Origin: Puccinia triticina
Lineage: Eukaryota; Basidiomycota; Pucciniomycetes; Pucciniales; Pucciniaceae
DNA: 64,000 nt
Direction: 5' to 3'
NCBI RefSeq assembly: GCF_026914185.1
Contig: NC_070563.1
Location: 186,001-250,000, forward strand
In this document: piece by piece, positions 13,101 through 22,870 of the stretch
Layout of the letters: each line of letters starts with the position of its first letter
How positions within the stretch are numbered: the first letter of the stretch is position 1
Made by a program: the position numbers and the translations under genes
The notes under the pieces: model-generated
The model's database searches: none
What the model saw: the letters and a program-made list of their open reading frames with translations, nothing else
What the model was told of the DNA's origin: nothing

Positions 13101-14353
13101 CGACTTTTGCTTTGATGAGGACGGCGCTGACGGTGGCAGCAAAGCTCAAGTGGCCAGTTGCTTCGTTTGACATGAAGACCGCATTCCTTCACAGTGAAAT
13201 TGATGAAGATGTGTGGGTAGTCCCTCCGCCGGGATATCCTGTTACTCCCGGGAAAGTTTGGAAACTCAAGAAAGCTTTGTATGGGACTAAGCAAGCGGGG
13301 AGGTGCTGGTGGTTACACCTCAAGACGGCGCTGGGGAAAATCGGATTCGAGGCGAACCCGCAAGATCAAAGTACTTACACCTACAAGCGGGGGAATGACG
13401 TGGCTTTCTTATGGATCCATGTGGATGATGGGCTCCTGGTGGCCAGTTCGGATGCTCTGATGGCGCGACTCAAGGAAGGGCTATCGGAGGCGCTTACGCT
13501 CAAATGGGACGAGGCTCTGTCGTCGTTAGTGGGCATTCAGATCCGGCAGACAGAGAAAGGTTTTCGTCTTCAGCAACCGTCGTTAATCAGGAAGCTACTG
13601 GAGATGGACGGTTCTACACTCACGTCGGCGGTACCGTTGCAGGACAGCACCCTGCAGTCTAATCCTTCGACAGCACCGGATGCGGTTTATCTTTCGTACA
13701 TTGGAATTCTGTTGTACATTGCGCAGGGGACCAGGCCCGATATCTCGTTTGCTACTCATTATCTAGCAAGGTTTTCACTGGGCACAAACAAAAAACACTG
13801 GGCGGCTCTCAAGAGGCTAGTGGCGTATGTTCGGACGACGGCGCATTTTGAGCTGAAGGTGGAGCCTGAAGAGATGGAGAATCCACTGAGGACGTACGTG
13901 GACGCTAGTTGGATGGGCGAGGGAGCAAGGTCGCACCACGGTTTCATCACGTCTCTTTGGTCAGTGCCTTTAGCGTGGAACGCGAAGCGGCAGACAATCG
14001 TGGCCAAGTCGACATGCCAGGCGGAATACGTTGCCTTGTCAATGGCGTGTGACGAGGCGGTCTGGATGGCGGGGATTGTTTCCCCGCTGGTGGGCAACTT
14101 GAGGCCTTTGCTTCTGTGCGACAACAAGGCGGCGGTGAAGATCTCGACCAATACCGCAAGTATGAAAAGGACGAAGAACATTGATCGAGAATTTCATGTC
14201 ACCAACGAGCGGCTCAGAAAAGGGGAAATCGGACTGGAATGGGTGGCGGGGTCAGATCAGATGGCGGATTGCTTCACCAAAGCGCTGGGGGGAAACCTGA
14301 TGGAGAAATTTAATGGGGCTGTATTCGGGAATGGGAAGTGGTCAAGTGAGTGA
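10124..14353 (+). CDS. Copia Gag-Pol polyprotein, 1409 aa
   Basis: A single open frame encodes all retrotransposition functions. Domains in order are: Gag of UBN2 type in the first ~370 residues; a CCHC zinc knuckle CRYCYEWGHWMNDC (about 372-385); aspartic protease with DSGAT (about 441); the integrase HHCC zinc region (about 565-610, CDTCAT); the integrase core with Asp in ADLIGP (~629), Asp in RTDN (~691) and Glu in GAIERVN (~727); reverse transcriptase with FDMKTAFLH and the active-site variant HVDD (about 1099-1102); and RNase H with YVDASW, CQAEYVALS, LCDNKAA and the C-terminal MADCFTKAL. PR-IN-RT-RH order defines Ty1/Copia. The start at 10124 precedes the Gag domain; the ATG at 10340 (MSTQEG) is an alternative start. 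There are no frameshifts or stops, and codon use is GC-rich compared with the flanks. Confidence 0.97.
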   Translation: MSYFQIPDLPRGTRSGKRFDKPTPIRSESQATRPIAPLPPEHSSPHRCLLNFPPYAAIHTPLPNSTSASRDEMSTQEGQPVDKGKSPAGSSNAGPQFVTLDQLALLLQNINRPVEQKVESKTGTERAVALADALSKYQKLGKAIEPQLSEDGVNFPDWELSLRATVTRVFEAEEYFGSTAKDVDADRAALTGVLVENSVHPSLVASVRGKAGRVAFTTLQSRFANVSWTYIMSRWTKASDPTDVSADLNTAYSEMQTCLDEIEKRTGAISKDLVLALLLHQRCHPHFQGIANALDARIAVNPKSMISSKTILEIAGRMNSSVVPAQSSVFAYKSARGGAGDGAVKKGGDQSQSMVEKSDAWAKRVLTEKNPCRYCYEWGHWMNDCPLKKNQKPPVGDPRLLNPNAHLKKSSVCHPALMQRSKAAVASIEKQPGSGDAALLDSGATDSVSNDVRLFTSLRPISMSLIVASTDRFPVKQFGDIELPTPFGKLKVTNVLYCPNISGTIISLGKFRKRDGEVRWDGEKYTLVQNNVLFPSFEINDRCFLRCTLSEIFAAATSIQGSVMHERIGHLSLRMLRESVKKGAVLDVPGFEVAPNRGCDTCATMKAVHSPVDSPSRNICLEPGDVVAADLIGPYDQSIDKFKYVLSVQDLDSGMVSAIPIKTKGDATQEVMNWIRKFNNLSGRKVKRVRTDNALEFVRSGKMAEFLATEGIVHEKAVPHEHHQNGAIERVNRTLAEMARSLLHTKRLPKYLWSYAFRQAAYIFNRLVHRGHEVTPIEKVLGTKPSLALLRVFGCVAYMYDHTHKKQMVPYSEKTRHIGVAPESKGWLLWDEKTKKVSVAASVQFEEDKPHVMADVVDAGTDMEVVCSAIQCERLGDFRLGDELDLQDTVLAALEGRDPYGGDSPTYREAIESPEAGEWRGAMDEERRSLEELGVAMEDDPPADKKKLLRSRWLLGTKRTMQGALRRRKARIIVGGHKQIKKVNYDETFAPTPTFALMRTALTVAAKLKWPVASFDMKTAFLHSEIDEDVWVVPPPGYPVTPGKVWKLKKALYGTKQAGRCWWLHLKTALGKIGFEANPQDQSTYTYKRGNDVAFLWIHVDDGLLVASSDALMARLKEGLSEALTLKWDEALSSLVGIQIRQTEKGFRLQQPSLIRKLLEMDGSTLTSAVPLQDSTLQSNPSTAPDAVYLSYIGILLYIAQGTRPDISFATHYLARFSLGTNKKHWAALKRLVAYVRTTAHFELKVEPEEMENPLRTYVDASWMGEGARSHHGFITSLWSVPLAWNAKRQTIVAKSTCQAEYVALSMACDEAVWMAGIVSPLVGNLRPLLLCDNKAAVKISTNTASMKRTKNIDREFHVTNERLRKGEIGLEWVAGSDQMADCFTKALGGNLMEKFNGAVFGNGKWSSE

Positions 14354-14703
14354 CATTCCCTTAACTATGCACCTGCGGGGTTGCACTGGAGTAGTGGTTC
14401 ACCCAGCCACTCCAGTGAGCATTTGGCATGGCTTTCTTTCTGCAACACTACAGATGGGCTATTTGGCGACGACAAAAATCAAGGCAATGGGTCTCTTGGA
14501 TGGCGTAGTGTTGTTGTTATTGTTGAATTTTTTTAAATTTTTCATTGATATTTATGTATGTTTTTTTATTTCATATTGGCGGTGTAGTTTGTTTCTCTTT
14601 CAACTTTTGGCTTGTTTTTCCGGTTATTTTCCCTTCTTTTTTTTCTTCTTTTTTTCTCTCTCACTTTCTTTTCAAGGGCTGGGTTGTTTGTTGTGGGGGG
14701 GAA
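14354..14703 (+). other. Copia 3' untranslated region with polypurine tract
   Basis: Between the stop codon and the 3' LTR is a strongly T-rich tract (14500-14660). It ends in the polypurine tract gggggggaa (14695-14703) directly before the LTR, the expected site for plus-strand priming. Confidence 0.8.
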
Positions 14704-14810
14704 TGTTGGGGGTTACACAACAAAACTTGTATTTAGGCACGGCATTGTAGGGGGATTTGACCCCCGGGGGAATTTGGAAATTCATCGCTCTACCATCATC
14801 TCGCTCAATA
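14704..14810 (+). repeat. Copia 3' LTR, 107 bp
   Basis: It matches the 5' LTR over its full length except for one base, and is followed by the TGCTT target duplication. Confidence 0.93.
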
Positions 14811-14815
14811 TGCTT

Positions 14816-15780
14816 AGCTATACACCCACTTAGACTACACCGGGTTATCCTACTTTTCAGCTTGGTTGTCCTCTTGAAGCTGCATAACATACACCAGGCT
14901 GAAAACAGAGGCAATGCTTCCACATTGCCTGTGTTTTGGGTCCTGATTTTTTATTGGGTTGAGGGAAACCAATTGCTTGTTACCCAGAGCGGAGAGTTGC
15001 ATTAGGTGTTCCACATAGATTTTCATCCTTGCTTCAGTGCTTCCCCTCATCTAAAATCACTATATTATCTACTCAATAGTTTTTTTATCCCATCATCTCA
15101 ATTGAATTTTTCCAAAGTCTCAAGTAATATTTGATGAAAATTTCATTGTACCTAGATGGAAAGATCAATGCAGTTATTTCTATTTCTTATTAATCTCCAG
15201 GTTGGTATTTAAAAATGATTGGGAGTGGTGGCATCATGAATGAGTCAAACTGCCAGATTCATGAAAAAATGAGGCAAGCTGACACTTGGTTCCTGAGTGT
15301 AACATCAGCCAAACAAAGAAAAATCATCATGAGGAAGAAAGAAATATCACTTTTTTAGGTGCAAGGATCTGAATAAATCAAACAAATCTCAGGATAGACC
15401 TCAACAATAAAGAATGAGTTTTGTGTTGGGTATAACCCAATCAGTCAAGCATAAAAAGATATATTAACTCTGGTGCCCATTTCTTATGGCTGTTGTTATC
15501 AGAGGAAAACTAAGTGTTTCTTCCAAATTTGTTTCAGCTCTTGCTATTTTAGAATTTCATGTGAAAGATCATGTGAAAGACCAGTTCTGCCACTGCTTCA
15601 CTGCAGTATTTTGAATGAGCAGGGTCATTGGGGAGATAATTGGTGGTGGTGAGGGTGGGGGAGAATCCTTGCGGGTTTGGAGTAGGGGAGCGCGTGGTTT
15701 CCTCTCATTGAGGATTTAATCAGATGGACCGAGAGGGTGGGCGCGGACTGGAGGATAGGGCAGGGGGTTTTGGGAGGAGA
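14816..15780. other. unassigned sequence
   Basis: This is the interior of the putative outer Helitron. I see no gene, no conserved motif and no clear repeat unit in this stretch. Confidence 0.4.
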
Positions 15781-17060
15781 TCTGAGTCCCATTGATAGCC
15801 AGTCAGACCGGTCAACTGGCCATTGAGAGGTGTGAGTTCCCTCAATGGCCAGTCAGACCAGTCATTGAGAGGTATGAGCCCCCTCAATGGCCGGTCTGAC
15901 TGGTCATCCAGAGATGTGCAGACCGCCAAGGAGGTCAAAGCCTCCCCGGCAAGCAAGGGCACATTCTGACTGCTTGAAGCCAACTTCCTTGGATTCAGAA
16001 CAACCCTGGATGTCCCTGACTGGTCATCCAGAGGAGTAAACCTCTCCAGCTGACTTGTAAACAATTGGACAAGTGTGTACAGGCCAGCATTTTGTCTGCC
16101 CAGGTGCAGGGGCCTGGCAACAGAGTTGTGTTCAGGCAGGTGAAAAGAATGTCAGGGCCCAGGGAAATTGTGTCATGTGCGAGCTGGGACCAATACTTAA
16201 AGGGCTAGGGGGAAGCTGTTTGTCCCCCCAGGGGATCTGGGTTTTGTCCCACCCCCTCCCTGAAGGCCCCCTATTTCATTTGAGTAGGCTCCTTCTTGAT
16301 TGAAAAAAACACAAATTTGAATCTTGAACAAAACTTTAAAATTTAAACTTCAAACTCACACAAAACAAAAAATATGACCACAATCAAAACATACAAAAAA
16401 TAAAATAAACTCAAACAAAACCAAAAATTTACACTCAAACAAAAAATCCAAGTTTATTAAAATCACAGAAACACAGAAGGCAAGATCAAAGTTTTTGCCT
16501 GTGCTCATTAGCAAAAATCCCATAACCATTGAAATTCATCCCCAAACACCCCAGAGGGCACCTCGGATTGACCCTCCAGCCCGTGCCGGAGCAACAGGCA
16601 AAAGAAGGTTGGTCAAAAATGTAATCAAGTGATTAGTGGGCTCCAGGGAGGGGGGTGGGACAAAACCACATCCCCTGGGGGGACAAACAGCTTCCCCCAC
16701 ACCCTTTAAGTATCCAACCAGCTGCACACAACCTGGGCCTTCATGCTTTGCACCCTGAAGGTTGCCAGGGCCCTGCGCCTGGGCAGGCACAATGCTGGCC
16801 TGTACACACTCATCTGGGTGCTTACAGGTCAGCTCCAGGGCCTAAAGAGGGGGCTATGTCTACTCACATCTCTTCTTGATGACCAGTCTGACCGGTCATC
16901 GAGGGGACTCACCTCAATGACCGGCAAAGACCGCTCATTGGGAGGACTGACAGCTGTTGATGACCAATCTGTACCGGTCATTGAGGGGACTCACATCTCC
17001 TCTTGATGACCAGTCTTTGCCGGTCATTGAGGGGACTTGCATCTCCTCTTGATGACCGCT
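15780..17060. repeat. large inverted repeat: two facing Helitron 5' regions with palindrome arrays
   Basis: 15790-16300 is a diverged inverted copy of 16600-17060. Each arm carries a block reading gggacaaa(a)cc...ccccaggggat, a block gtgtacaggccagcat, and an outer array of palindromes (gaccggtcat type; arrays 15790-16040 and 16870-17060). The right arm follows the TCCAAGTTTATTAAAA terminus at 16447. The homologous block also follows the terminus of the Helitron at 27857 (read on minus), including accctccagctgtgcc. This marks both arms as Helitron 5' domains in opposite orientation. Confidence 0.6.
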
Positions 17061-17840
17061 GTGGTATGCTTTATGGTTACCCATCTAGCCCATTTCAAAA
17101 TTTCTTGTTTTCTCATATGTACACTCATGTCAGCCACAGAGTACATGTCACAGTACCTTACACGTACCAAGTACCTGCAATTGTTCACATTACATATAGT
17201 ACATTCATTTTTACACCTTTATTACATATGTATATCATTAGATACAAGCTTAAGAATGTACTCCTGTTATACATTACATCACAGATAACCATAGTTAAAT
17301 ACAGTTACCATAATGTACTGTTGTTATGAGAGTTAAGTTATGTGCAACAGTAAGATTACAATACATTGTAATATCACTGTACACGTGAAATACCCCAAGA
17401 CAGGTATCACCCATTTATCCCCTGTTAAGCCTCAGTCCCCATTTACATAATATATTGGTTATGATATAAATACATAAACAATACATGATGTAATCCAATT
17501 CAAAGAGCACTGAATGGCATCAATGATTGGTTATGATCAGCTAGTGTGCACAGCTACTGATCCAGGATCAGTACTGATCATTTCCAATGTTGATCCTCAT
17601 GAGGATCTGCTTCCCTTGAGCGCTTCCAGTTCCCCCCTGGTCCTGAAGCGCCTCCAAGCGCCTCATATTCCCTCCTGATCTTTCCCCTCTATATAAACAC
17701 GCCCCTCAGGACTGTTTATCCCTCAGAATATTATTACAGCAAAGTTTAACCCATACTATAGTTAAACAGTGCTTTCATTCTCAACCATCATTCAATTCAG
17801 GAATAACATCAACTCTTGATTACCCTTACCTTTCTGTAGG
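17061..17840. other. AT-rich repeat interior with TATA box, no gene
   Basis: No coding sequence was recognised. A TATA-like ctatataaacacgcccc lies at 17689, followed by a CA-rich leader-like stretch, like the other TATA modules of the window. Confidence 0.4.
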
Positions 17841-17842
17841 TA

Positions 17843-18540
17843 TGGTGCATCAAGCCCGTCTGGGCACTTGCCCAAGTTCCGGATGTAAATCAACAAGTTC
17901 GCGTGCCCAGGCCAAAGCCCGCTGGGCCAAGCCCCAAGCGCGCGTGGCCAAGACACAATTCCCACTTGGCACATAGCCAAGTTTGGGGGGTCCAGAGACA
18001 AGTCCCGCTGGGCCAATACCCAAGAAAGTGTGCCACGCACGCCGAGCGATGTATCACTGTGGGCTTGTACGATGAGTGATGCACCCCAAAGTTCAGGGGT
18101 GTATCACTCTGAAATGCAGAGTCCTCCCCACGTCTGCCTGAATCTTCAGTGGCGACTTGGTGGGATTGCTGAACGGACTCTGGAACAACAAATTAAAAAG
18201 AAGAAAAATGACGGTCAACAGAAGAAAAAAATGTAGAAAAAAGTTGTAAAAAAAGTGTGTATAGATGGATGCAACACGTCTGCTCACCTGACTCGAGCGG
18301 CCTGCTAGTTGTGCTGGTGGTCGTTTTGTGTTCGTGAGGTTAGAGGGTGGCCGGAGGAGCTCGAAGCCGATGGATTGGATTGGCCCAGCGGTTGTGTAGG
18401 CTCACCCGGGGCTTGGCTCTGTGCCAAGAATTGGGCCCCGCGGAACCCGCCCGATCCAGCCCGCTGTGCACACTCCCAAGCTCGCGTGGCCGAGTGCCCA
18501 GCGGGACTGGGCCAAGTGCCCAGACAGGCTTGATACACCA
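17843..18540. mobile_element. 698-bp TA-flanked MITE, copy 1
   Basis: The ends are TGGTGCATCAAGCC and the inverted copy (GGCTTGATACACCA), flanked by TA on both sides (17841-17842 and 18541-18542). TIRs extend about 35 bp with a few mismatches. By eye it is identical over its whole length to 43893-44590, 26,050 bp away. It contains no transposase, and all its frames are under 83 codons. TA duplication suggests mobilisation by a Tc1/mariner-type transposase. Confidence 0.85.
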
Positions 18541-18542
18541 TA

Positions 18543-19349
18543 AAACCACGAACCCAAGTTGAGTTATTCCTTGGATGCCTATTAAAACCCTGTGTTGATC
18601 TGGATGCGCCTTAATTGAGCAAGCCTCTCAGTCAAGATTACTGATAGAGTGAAACCTTTTACAGGTCTTACCACGAACCCATAGGCCCATCCTTGGCATC
18701 TTACACTATCATCTTGCTAGTAACAACCCTCTCAGACACGGTTAGTTACCTACAGGCTGACAACTCACAAATCACCCAATACGGCAACACCACTGGATTC
18801 TACAGCCAAAACTACACAGGACACCATGGACAACACACCTTAAACCCCTCTGGATCACAAGTTACAACCCCTTCAAGACACCATCATTCAATTACATACA
18901 CACAAAACACCATACTCAGGTCATGTAATTGGTTACATGAACCACACTTACCCAGGACATGTAACCAGTTACATGTACCACCCTGACAGTTTGTTTACCC
19001 TTCACATATCCTTTACCTCATCAGCTGCACTCATTTCATTGTGTTATGCACATGTCATGTAGTGTCATGCAGTGTTATGCACACTTGATGCAGGCTTATG
19101 CAGTCTGACAGTTGACAGATGACATCATGCAGGTGTCAAGATAGCAAAAACCCCTCATGCAGCTTGCAGATGACATCAGTTGACAGGCCAGGCCAGCTAA
19201 AATATCTCACCTCCTATTTCTCACTAGCTAAATTCCCTCATATGACATCATGACCTCATGTGACCTATCAACCACCAGCCAAAATACCTCATTGTAGCTT
19301 TCAGGGCAGCTAAAACCCCTCATTCTCTTGTTCCCCTGGAGCTAAAATG
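18543..19349. other. unassigned repeat-derived sequence
   Basis: No gene was recognised. The end (19290-19349) is the agctaaaa...gttcccctggagctaaaatg block of the TATA module. That block is interrupted at 19349 by the TRIM-like element and resumes at 22193 with tctcactcttttctatttaagg. Confidence 0.45.
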
Positions 19350-19564
19350 TGTTGAGTTGTCTGTTAGGCTGCTACCATGATGTATCACCACAGTATGGAG
19401 GGCTGTCGGATTGACCCATGAGCACTACCAACCAACCACCCAGCTGGCAGCCACAAGCGTCTGTAGCCTAGTTGGTAAAGGCAGCATCCTAGCATGTGTC
19501 TCAGCATAGCCTAGGTTGTGAGTTCAACTCTCACCAGACACATCTTCATTTTACAGTCTCTACA
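19350..19564 (+). repeat. TRIM-like 5' LTR, 215 bp, containing a tRNA-like module
   Basis: Starts TGTTGAG and ends CTCTACA, the canonical TG...CA. About 40% of it is occupied by the tRNA-like segment at 19457-19541. Confidence 0.9.
19457..19541 (+). promoter_or_regulatory. tRNA-like cloverleaf with Pol III A and B boxes inside an LTR
   Basis: A 7-bp acceptor-like stem (gcgtctg / cagacac, one mismatch), a 4-bp D stem (gcct / aggc) and a perfect 5-bp T stem (gtgag / ctcac) with a 7-base loop can be drawn. TAGCCTAGTTGG (19464-19475) fits the A-box consensus, and GTTCAACTC (19522-19530) fits the B box. The anticodon region is too long for a simple tRNA (34 bases between D and T arms), so it is a tRNA-derived module or an intron-like variant. 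The second LTR carries a diverged copy with a weakened B box. Confidence 0.7.
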
Positions 19565-19576
19565 GGTTATGAGCCC
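19565..19576 (+). promoter_or_regulatory. primer-binding site of the TRIM-like element
   Basis: GGTTATGAGCCC directly follows LTR 1. It is the same initiator-tRNA anticodon-loop complement used by the Copia element at 9828, so this element could be mobilised by Copia machinery. Confidence 0.8.
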
Positions 19577-20872
19577 AGAGCTACCTGAGCGCTACTTGCT
19601 TACAATAGAGACTTGATGAATTTGTGAATGCTTACTTGTAAGACCACGCAAACCCCTATATGCCTACATCTAGATCACGGGTTCTGACAGCTCTGTTTAT
19701 GAAGCTTAGGGCAAACACCCATCAAAATAAGGGTTTTTGAGCCCTAGCACTATAACTGTGCTGATGTAAACACTGGTAATTTAAATTACCAAGCTTGTTA
19801 CGTGGCAAATATAGCCACTACAAGGGTTTTAACACTCTGTAACAGAGGAGGAATTAATTATGTAATTATTAATTACAGGGAATTAATTTGGCGTAAAAGT
19901 AGGTGGTAAGCGCTTAAACTGATTGGCTGCTTGACAGAGGCGGTAATCTTACGGCAACTACTTATAAGGATAAAGCTTTAAATATGCTAATAAGGGATTT
20001 TTGATGATTTAAAGGGTTTAATCCAGTGAATTTTACGTGCTGGGGATGGTTTATAAGAGTGGCTACAAATGTAGCAGAGGAGAATATTCACGGCAAACTT
20101 ACAGTTTATGGGCGGTGAATGGTCTGGGGGATCTTTTCCTGAGGGCCAAATAGGCCTCTATTTATAGAGGGGACTTCAGTGGGCGTAAAACACTGAGTAT
20201 TTTTCTCCCTATGGGAGTATCCAGGGGTGTAGCCGTGAAAAGGGCTTGGCTGTGGGTAATTTAATTGTATTGTAATAGACTAATTTCCCTGACTCTGTCA
20301 CATGACATGTTTATAACCAATTGTCATGTGAAAGAGCTTCAGTAGAAGTCTACATAATACTTTCACGGGGTATTTTTACACAAGTAATATTACTCATTAA
20401 TATAAAACAGTTTAATTTTATGTAAATTGTTTGTATTACTAAATTTATGTATGTAATATTATTTTTGGGCGCTTTCTGGGGCCAATTCTTATTTATACAA
20501 TTAGTACATGAAGGAATAGGAATAAGGGGGTACTTTAAGTGGGTGACCCCCCTTAATTTATGATGAGGAATCTGATTCTGCAATAATAATTTAATAATTA
20601 TTATTATTTACTAAGTTATTGCAGTCTTTTGGATACTTGATGTATCTCTAAGGCTGACAGGTTCAATCCCTACGCTGATCATCTTTCCTGGGTCTCATTC
20701 CCAATCTCTCTTGGGGTCAATCCCCACTTCCCATCATGTAGCAAGGGGGGGTGTTGAGTTGTCTGTTAGTCTGCTACCATGATGTATCACCACAGTATGG
20801 AGGGCTGTTGGATTGACCCATGAGCACTACCAACCAACCATCCAGCTGGCAGCCACAAGCGTCTGTAGCCTA

Positions 20873-22090
20873 CACCGCCAGCAAACAGGTGACGTAATCC
20901 GGGTTTTGTCGCGCTGACGTAATCCAGATTCCAATTCAAACCCGCGCCCCGGGTGTGTTGTCACCTGTTGTGGATTTCGTCACCTGCCATTCTCAGTGGC
21001 AGGTGCAAGACGAAAGCACGACTCCCTCGATGGCCGGTGCTAACCGGTCATCGAGGGGACACACACACCTCCCTTGATGGCCCGTCTGGACCGGCCATCA
21101 AGAGGAACACACAACATTATCTCGTTGGCCGGTCAGTACCGGCCAGCAAGAGTAAAGTACTGTTTTCACTCTCGATGGCCGCTACTGACCGGCCATCAAA
21201 ATGTGATACACACACCCCTTGGTGGCCTGTCAGTACACCGGTAATTGAGAGGAAAAAACTAAACTCTCAATGGCCCGTACTGGCCGGCCATCGAGAGCAA
21301 AACTCTTTTCTCAATGTGTATACACATCACCCTCGATGGCCCGTCAGTACCGGCCATCGAGAGGAACATGATACACTCTTGATGGCCTGGACTGATCGGC
21401 CATCAAGAGGACATGCGCATCTCGCACAGTGACCCAACTGGTCATTGAGAGCAAAGCGCTTCACTCTCAATGGCCAGTCAGCGCAGGCCATCAAGAGTGT
21501 AGTATATTCCTCTTGATGGCCGGTACTGACAGGCCATTGAGTGGGGTGTGTATTTCCTCTCGATGGCCAATCAGTCCAGGCCATCGAGAGTGTATTATGT
21601 TCCTCTTGATGGCCAGTACTGACGGGCCATTGAGGGTGATGTGTATACACATCACCAAGAGAGTTTTGCTCTTGATGACCGGCCAGTACGGGCCTTCAAG
21701 AGTTTAGTGTTTTTGTCTTGATGGCCGGTGTACTGACAGGCCATCGAGGGGTATGTGTATCACCTCTTGATGGCCGGTCAGTAGCCGCCATCGAGAGTAT
21801 AAATAGTGCTTTACTCTTGCTGGCTGGTACTGACCGGCCATCAAGAGGGTGTAGGGTGTTCCTCTTGATGGCCGGTCCAGACGGGCCATCAAGGGAGGTG
21901 TGTGTGTCCCCTCGATGACCGGTTAGCACCGGCCATCGAGGGAGTCGTGCTCTCTTGCACCTGCCACTGAGAATGGCAGGTGACGAAATCCACAACAGGT
22001 GACAACACACCCGGGGCGCGAGTTTGAATTTGAGTTTGGATTTCGTCAGCGCAACGAAATCCGGGTTACGTCAGCTGTTTGCTGGCGGTG
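20873..22090. mobile_element. 1.2-kb fold-back TIR element, 3-bp TSD, inserted in LTR 2
   Basis: Termini CACCGCCAGCAAACAG and inverted copy are flanked by CTA (20870-20872 and 22091-22093). The uninterrupted LTR 1 (gtagcctagttgg) is the empty site. The whole element is nearly one inverted repeat: a 150-bp outer arm including tgacgtaatcc and cacctgccat...tcagtggcaggtg, and an inner array of hairpin units of the type CTCGATGGCC-N10-GGCCATCGAG. Frames such as WPVLTGHRG come from the array and are not protein-coding. Its TIR is related to that of 28094-32174. Confidence 0.88.
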
Positions 22091-22192
22091 CTAGTTGGTA
22101 AAGGCAGCACTCTAGTATGTGTCTCAGCATAGCCTAGGTTGTAAGTTTGACTCTCACCAGGCACATCTTCATTTTACAGTCTCTACAAAATG

Positions 22193-22590
22193 TCTCACTC
22201 TTTTCTATTTAAGGAGGCTCTCCTCCCCCCAGTTGTAATTTCTCTCAGCAAACTACTTGCACTCAGCTTACCCCATAACAGTACAATACTTGCTCACTCT
22301 ACAGTATTAGCCCCACTCTATATTGTGGTTTTACACCCTTACACATAAATTACAACCTCATTACAACACTTACACATCAGCTACATCACCATACCCCTTA
22401 AGCTACCTGCTCAAAGTAGGCTATCTTTTGATACACCTCCACTATCACTACATTAAACCTTCCAATCGTAGATTGGGGGGGCTTGTCTTAGTGTCTAGTG
22501 ACCCAGGAAAGGCAGAGGTAACCTCATTCATCCCTTTCCCCACTCAGCAAAAGTTTCTCAGGAACACTTTTGAGCTTTACACCGCTCTGA
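22193..22590. other. continuation of the interrupted TATA-bearing module
   Basis: It starts with tctcactcttttctatttaaggaggctct (TATA-like) and ends with cagcaaaagtttctcagg...cttttgagctttacacc. That ending recurs at 30463 and 31732 immediately before a palindrome array. No coding sequence. Confidence 0.5.
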
Positions 22591-22870
22591 CCGGTCATTG
22601 AGGGGACTCACCTCCTGATGACCGGTTAGACCGTTCATCAAGGACTCACCACCTCTCGATGGCCAGTTAGACCGGTCATCGAGGGGACTCACCACCTCTT
22701 GATGACCGGCACAGCCTGGTCATTGAGATGACTCACAGCTCTTGATGACCGGTTTGTGACGGTCATTGTGGGGACTAAAAGCTGTTGATGACCGGTCTTT
22801 GCCGGTCATTGAGGGGACTCACATCTCCTCTCGATGACCAGTCAGAACGGTCATCAAGAGGAGATGTGAG
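22590..22870. repeat. palindrome array (GATGACCGG type)
   Basis: About six hairpin units, each a GATGACCGGT arm and an ACCGGTCATC arm around a short loop, separated by spacers of the type aggggactcacctc. Confidence 0.85.

Larger units (their letters stand above)
9721..14810 (+). mobile_element. complete Copia retrotransposon with 5-bp TSD
   Basis: The two LTRs (9721-9827 and 14704-14810) differ by one base. The element is flanked by the 5-bp duplication TGCTT (9716-9720 and 14811-14815). Between the LTRs are a primer-binding site, one long uninterrupted gag-pol frame and a polypurine tract. The total is 5090 bp. Near-identical LTRs and an open frame indicate a recent, possibly still active, insertion. 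Confidence 0.96.
19350..22187 (+). mobile_element. TRIM-like non-autonomous LTR element, 5-bp TSD
   Basis: Direct repeats TGTTGAGTTGTCTG...CTCTACA bound the element: LTR 1 19350-19564 and LTR 2 20752-20872 plus 22094-22187, the latter split by a fold-back insertion. It is flanked by AAATG (19345-19349 and 22188-22192). A PBS follows LTR 1, and a polypurine tract aaggggggg (20743-20751) precedes LTR 2. The internal 1.2 kb has no coding capacity. LTRs differ at roughly ten positions, so it is older than the Copia element. Confidence 0.9.

Noticed and set aside
10534..14181. Several 70- to 165-codon minus-strand frames across the Copia element
   Set aside because: They are shadows of the GC-rich gag-pol frame with no recognisable motif.
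20953..22010. Long frames on both strands with repeats like WPVLTGHRG, which could be read as a repeat protein
   Set aside because: They are translations of the hairpin array in both directions; both strands stay open because of the palindromic composition, and no start, codon bias or domain supports a protein.
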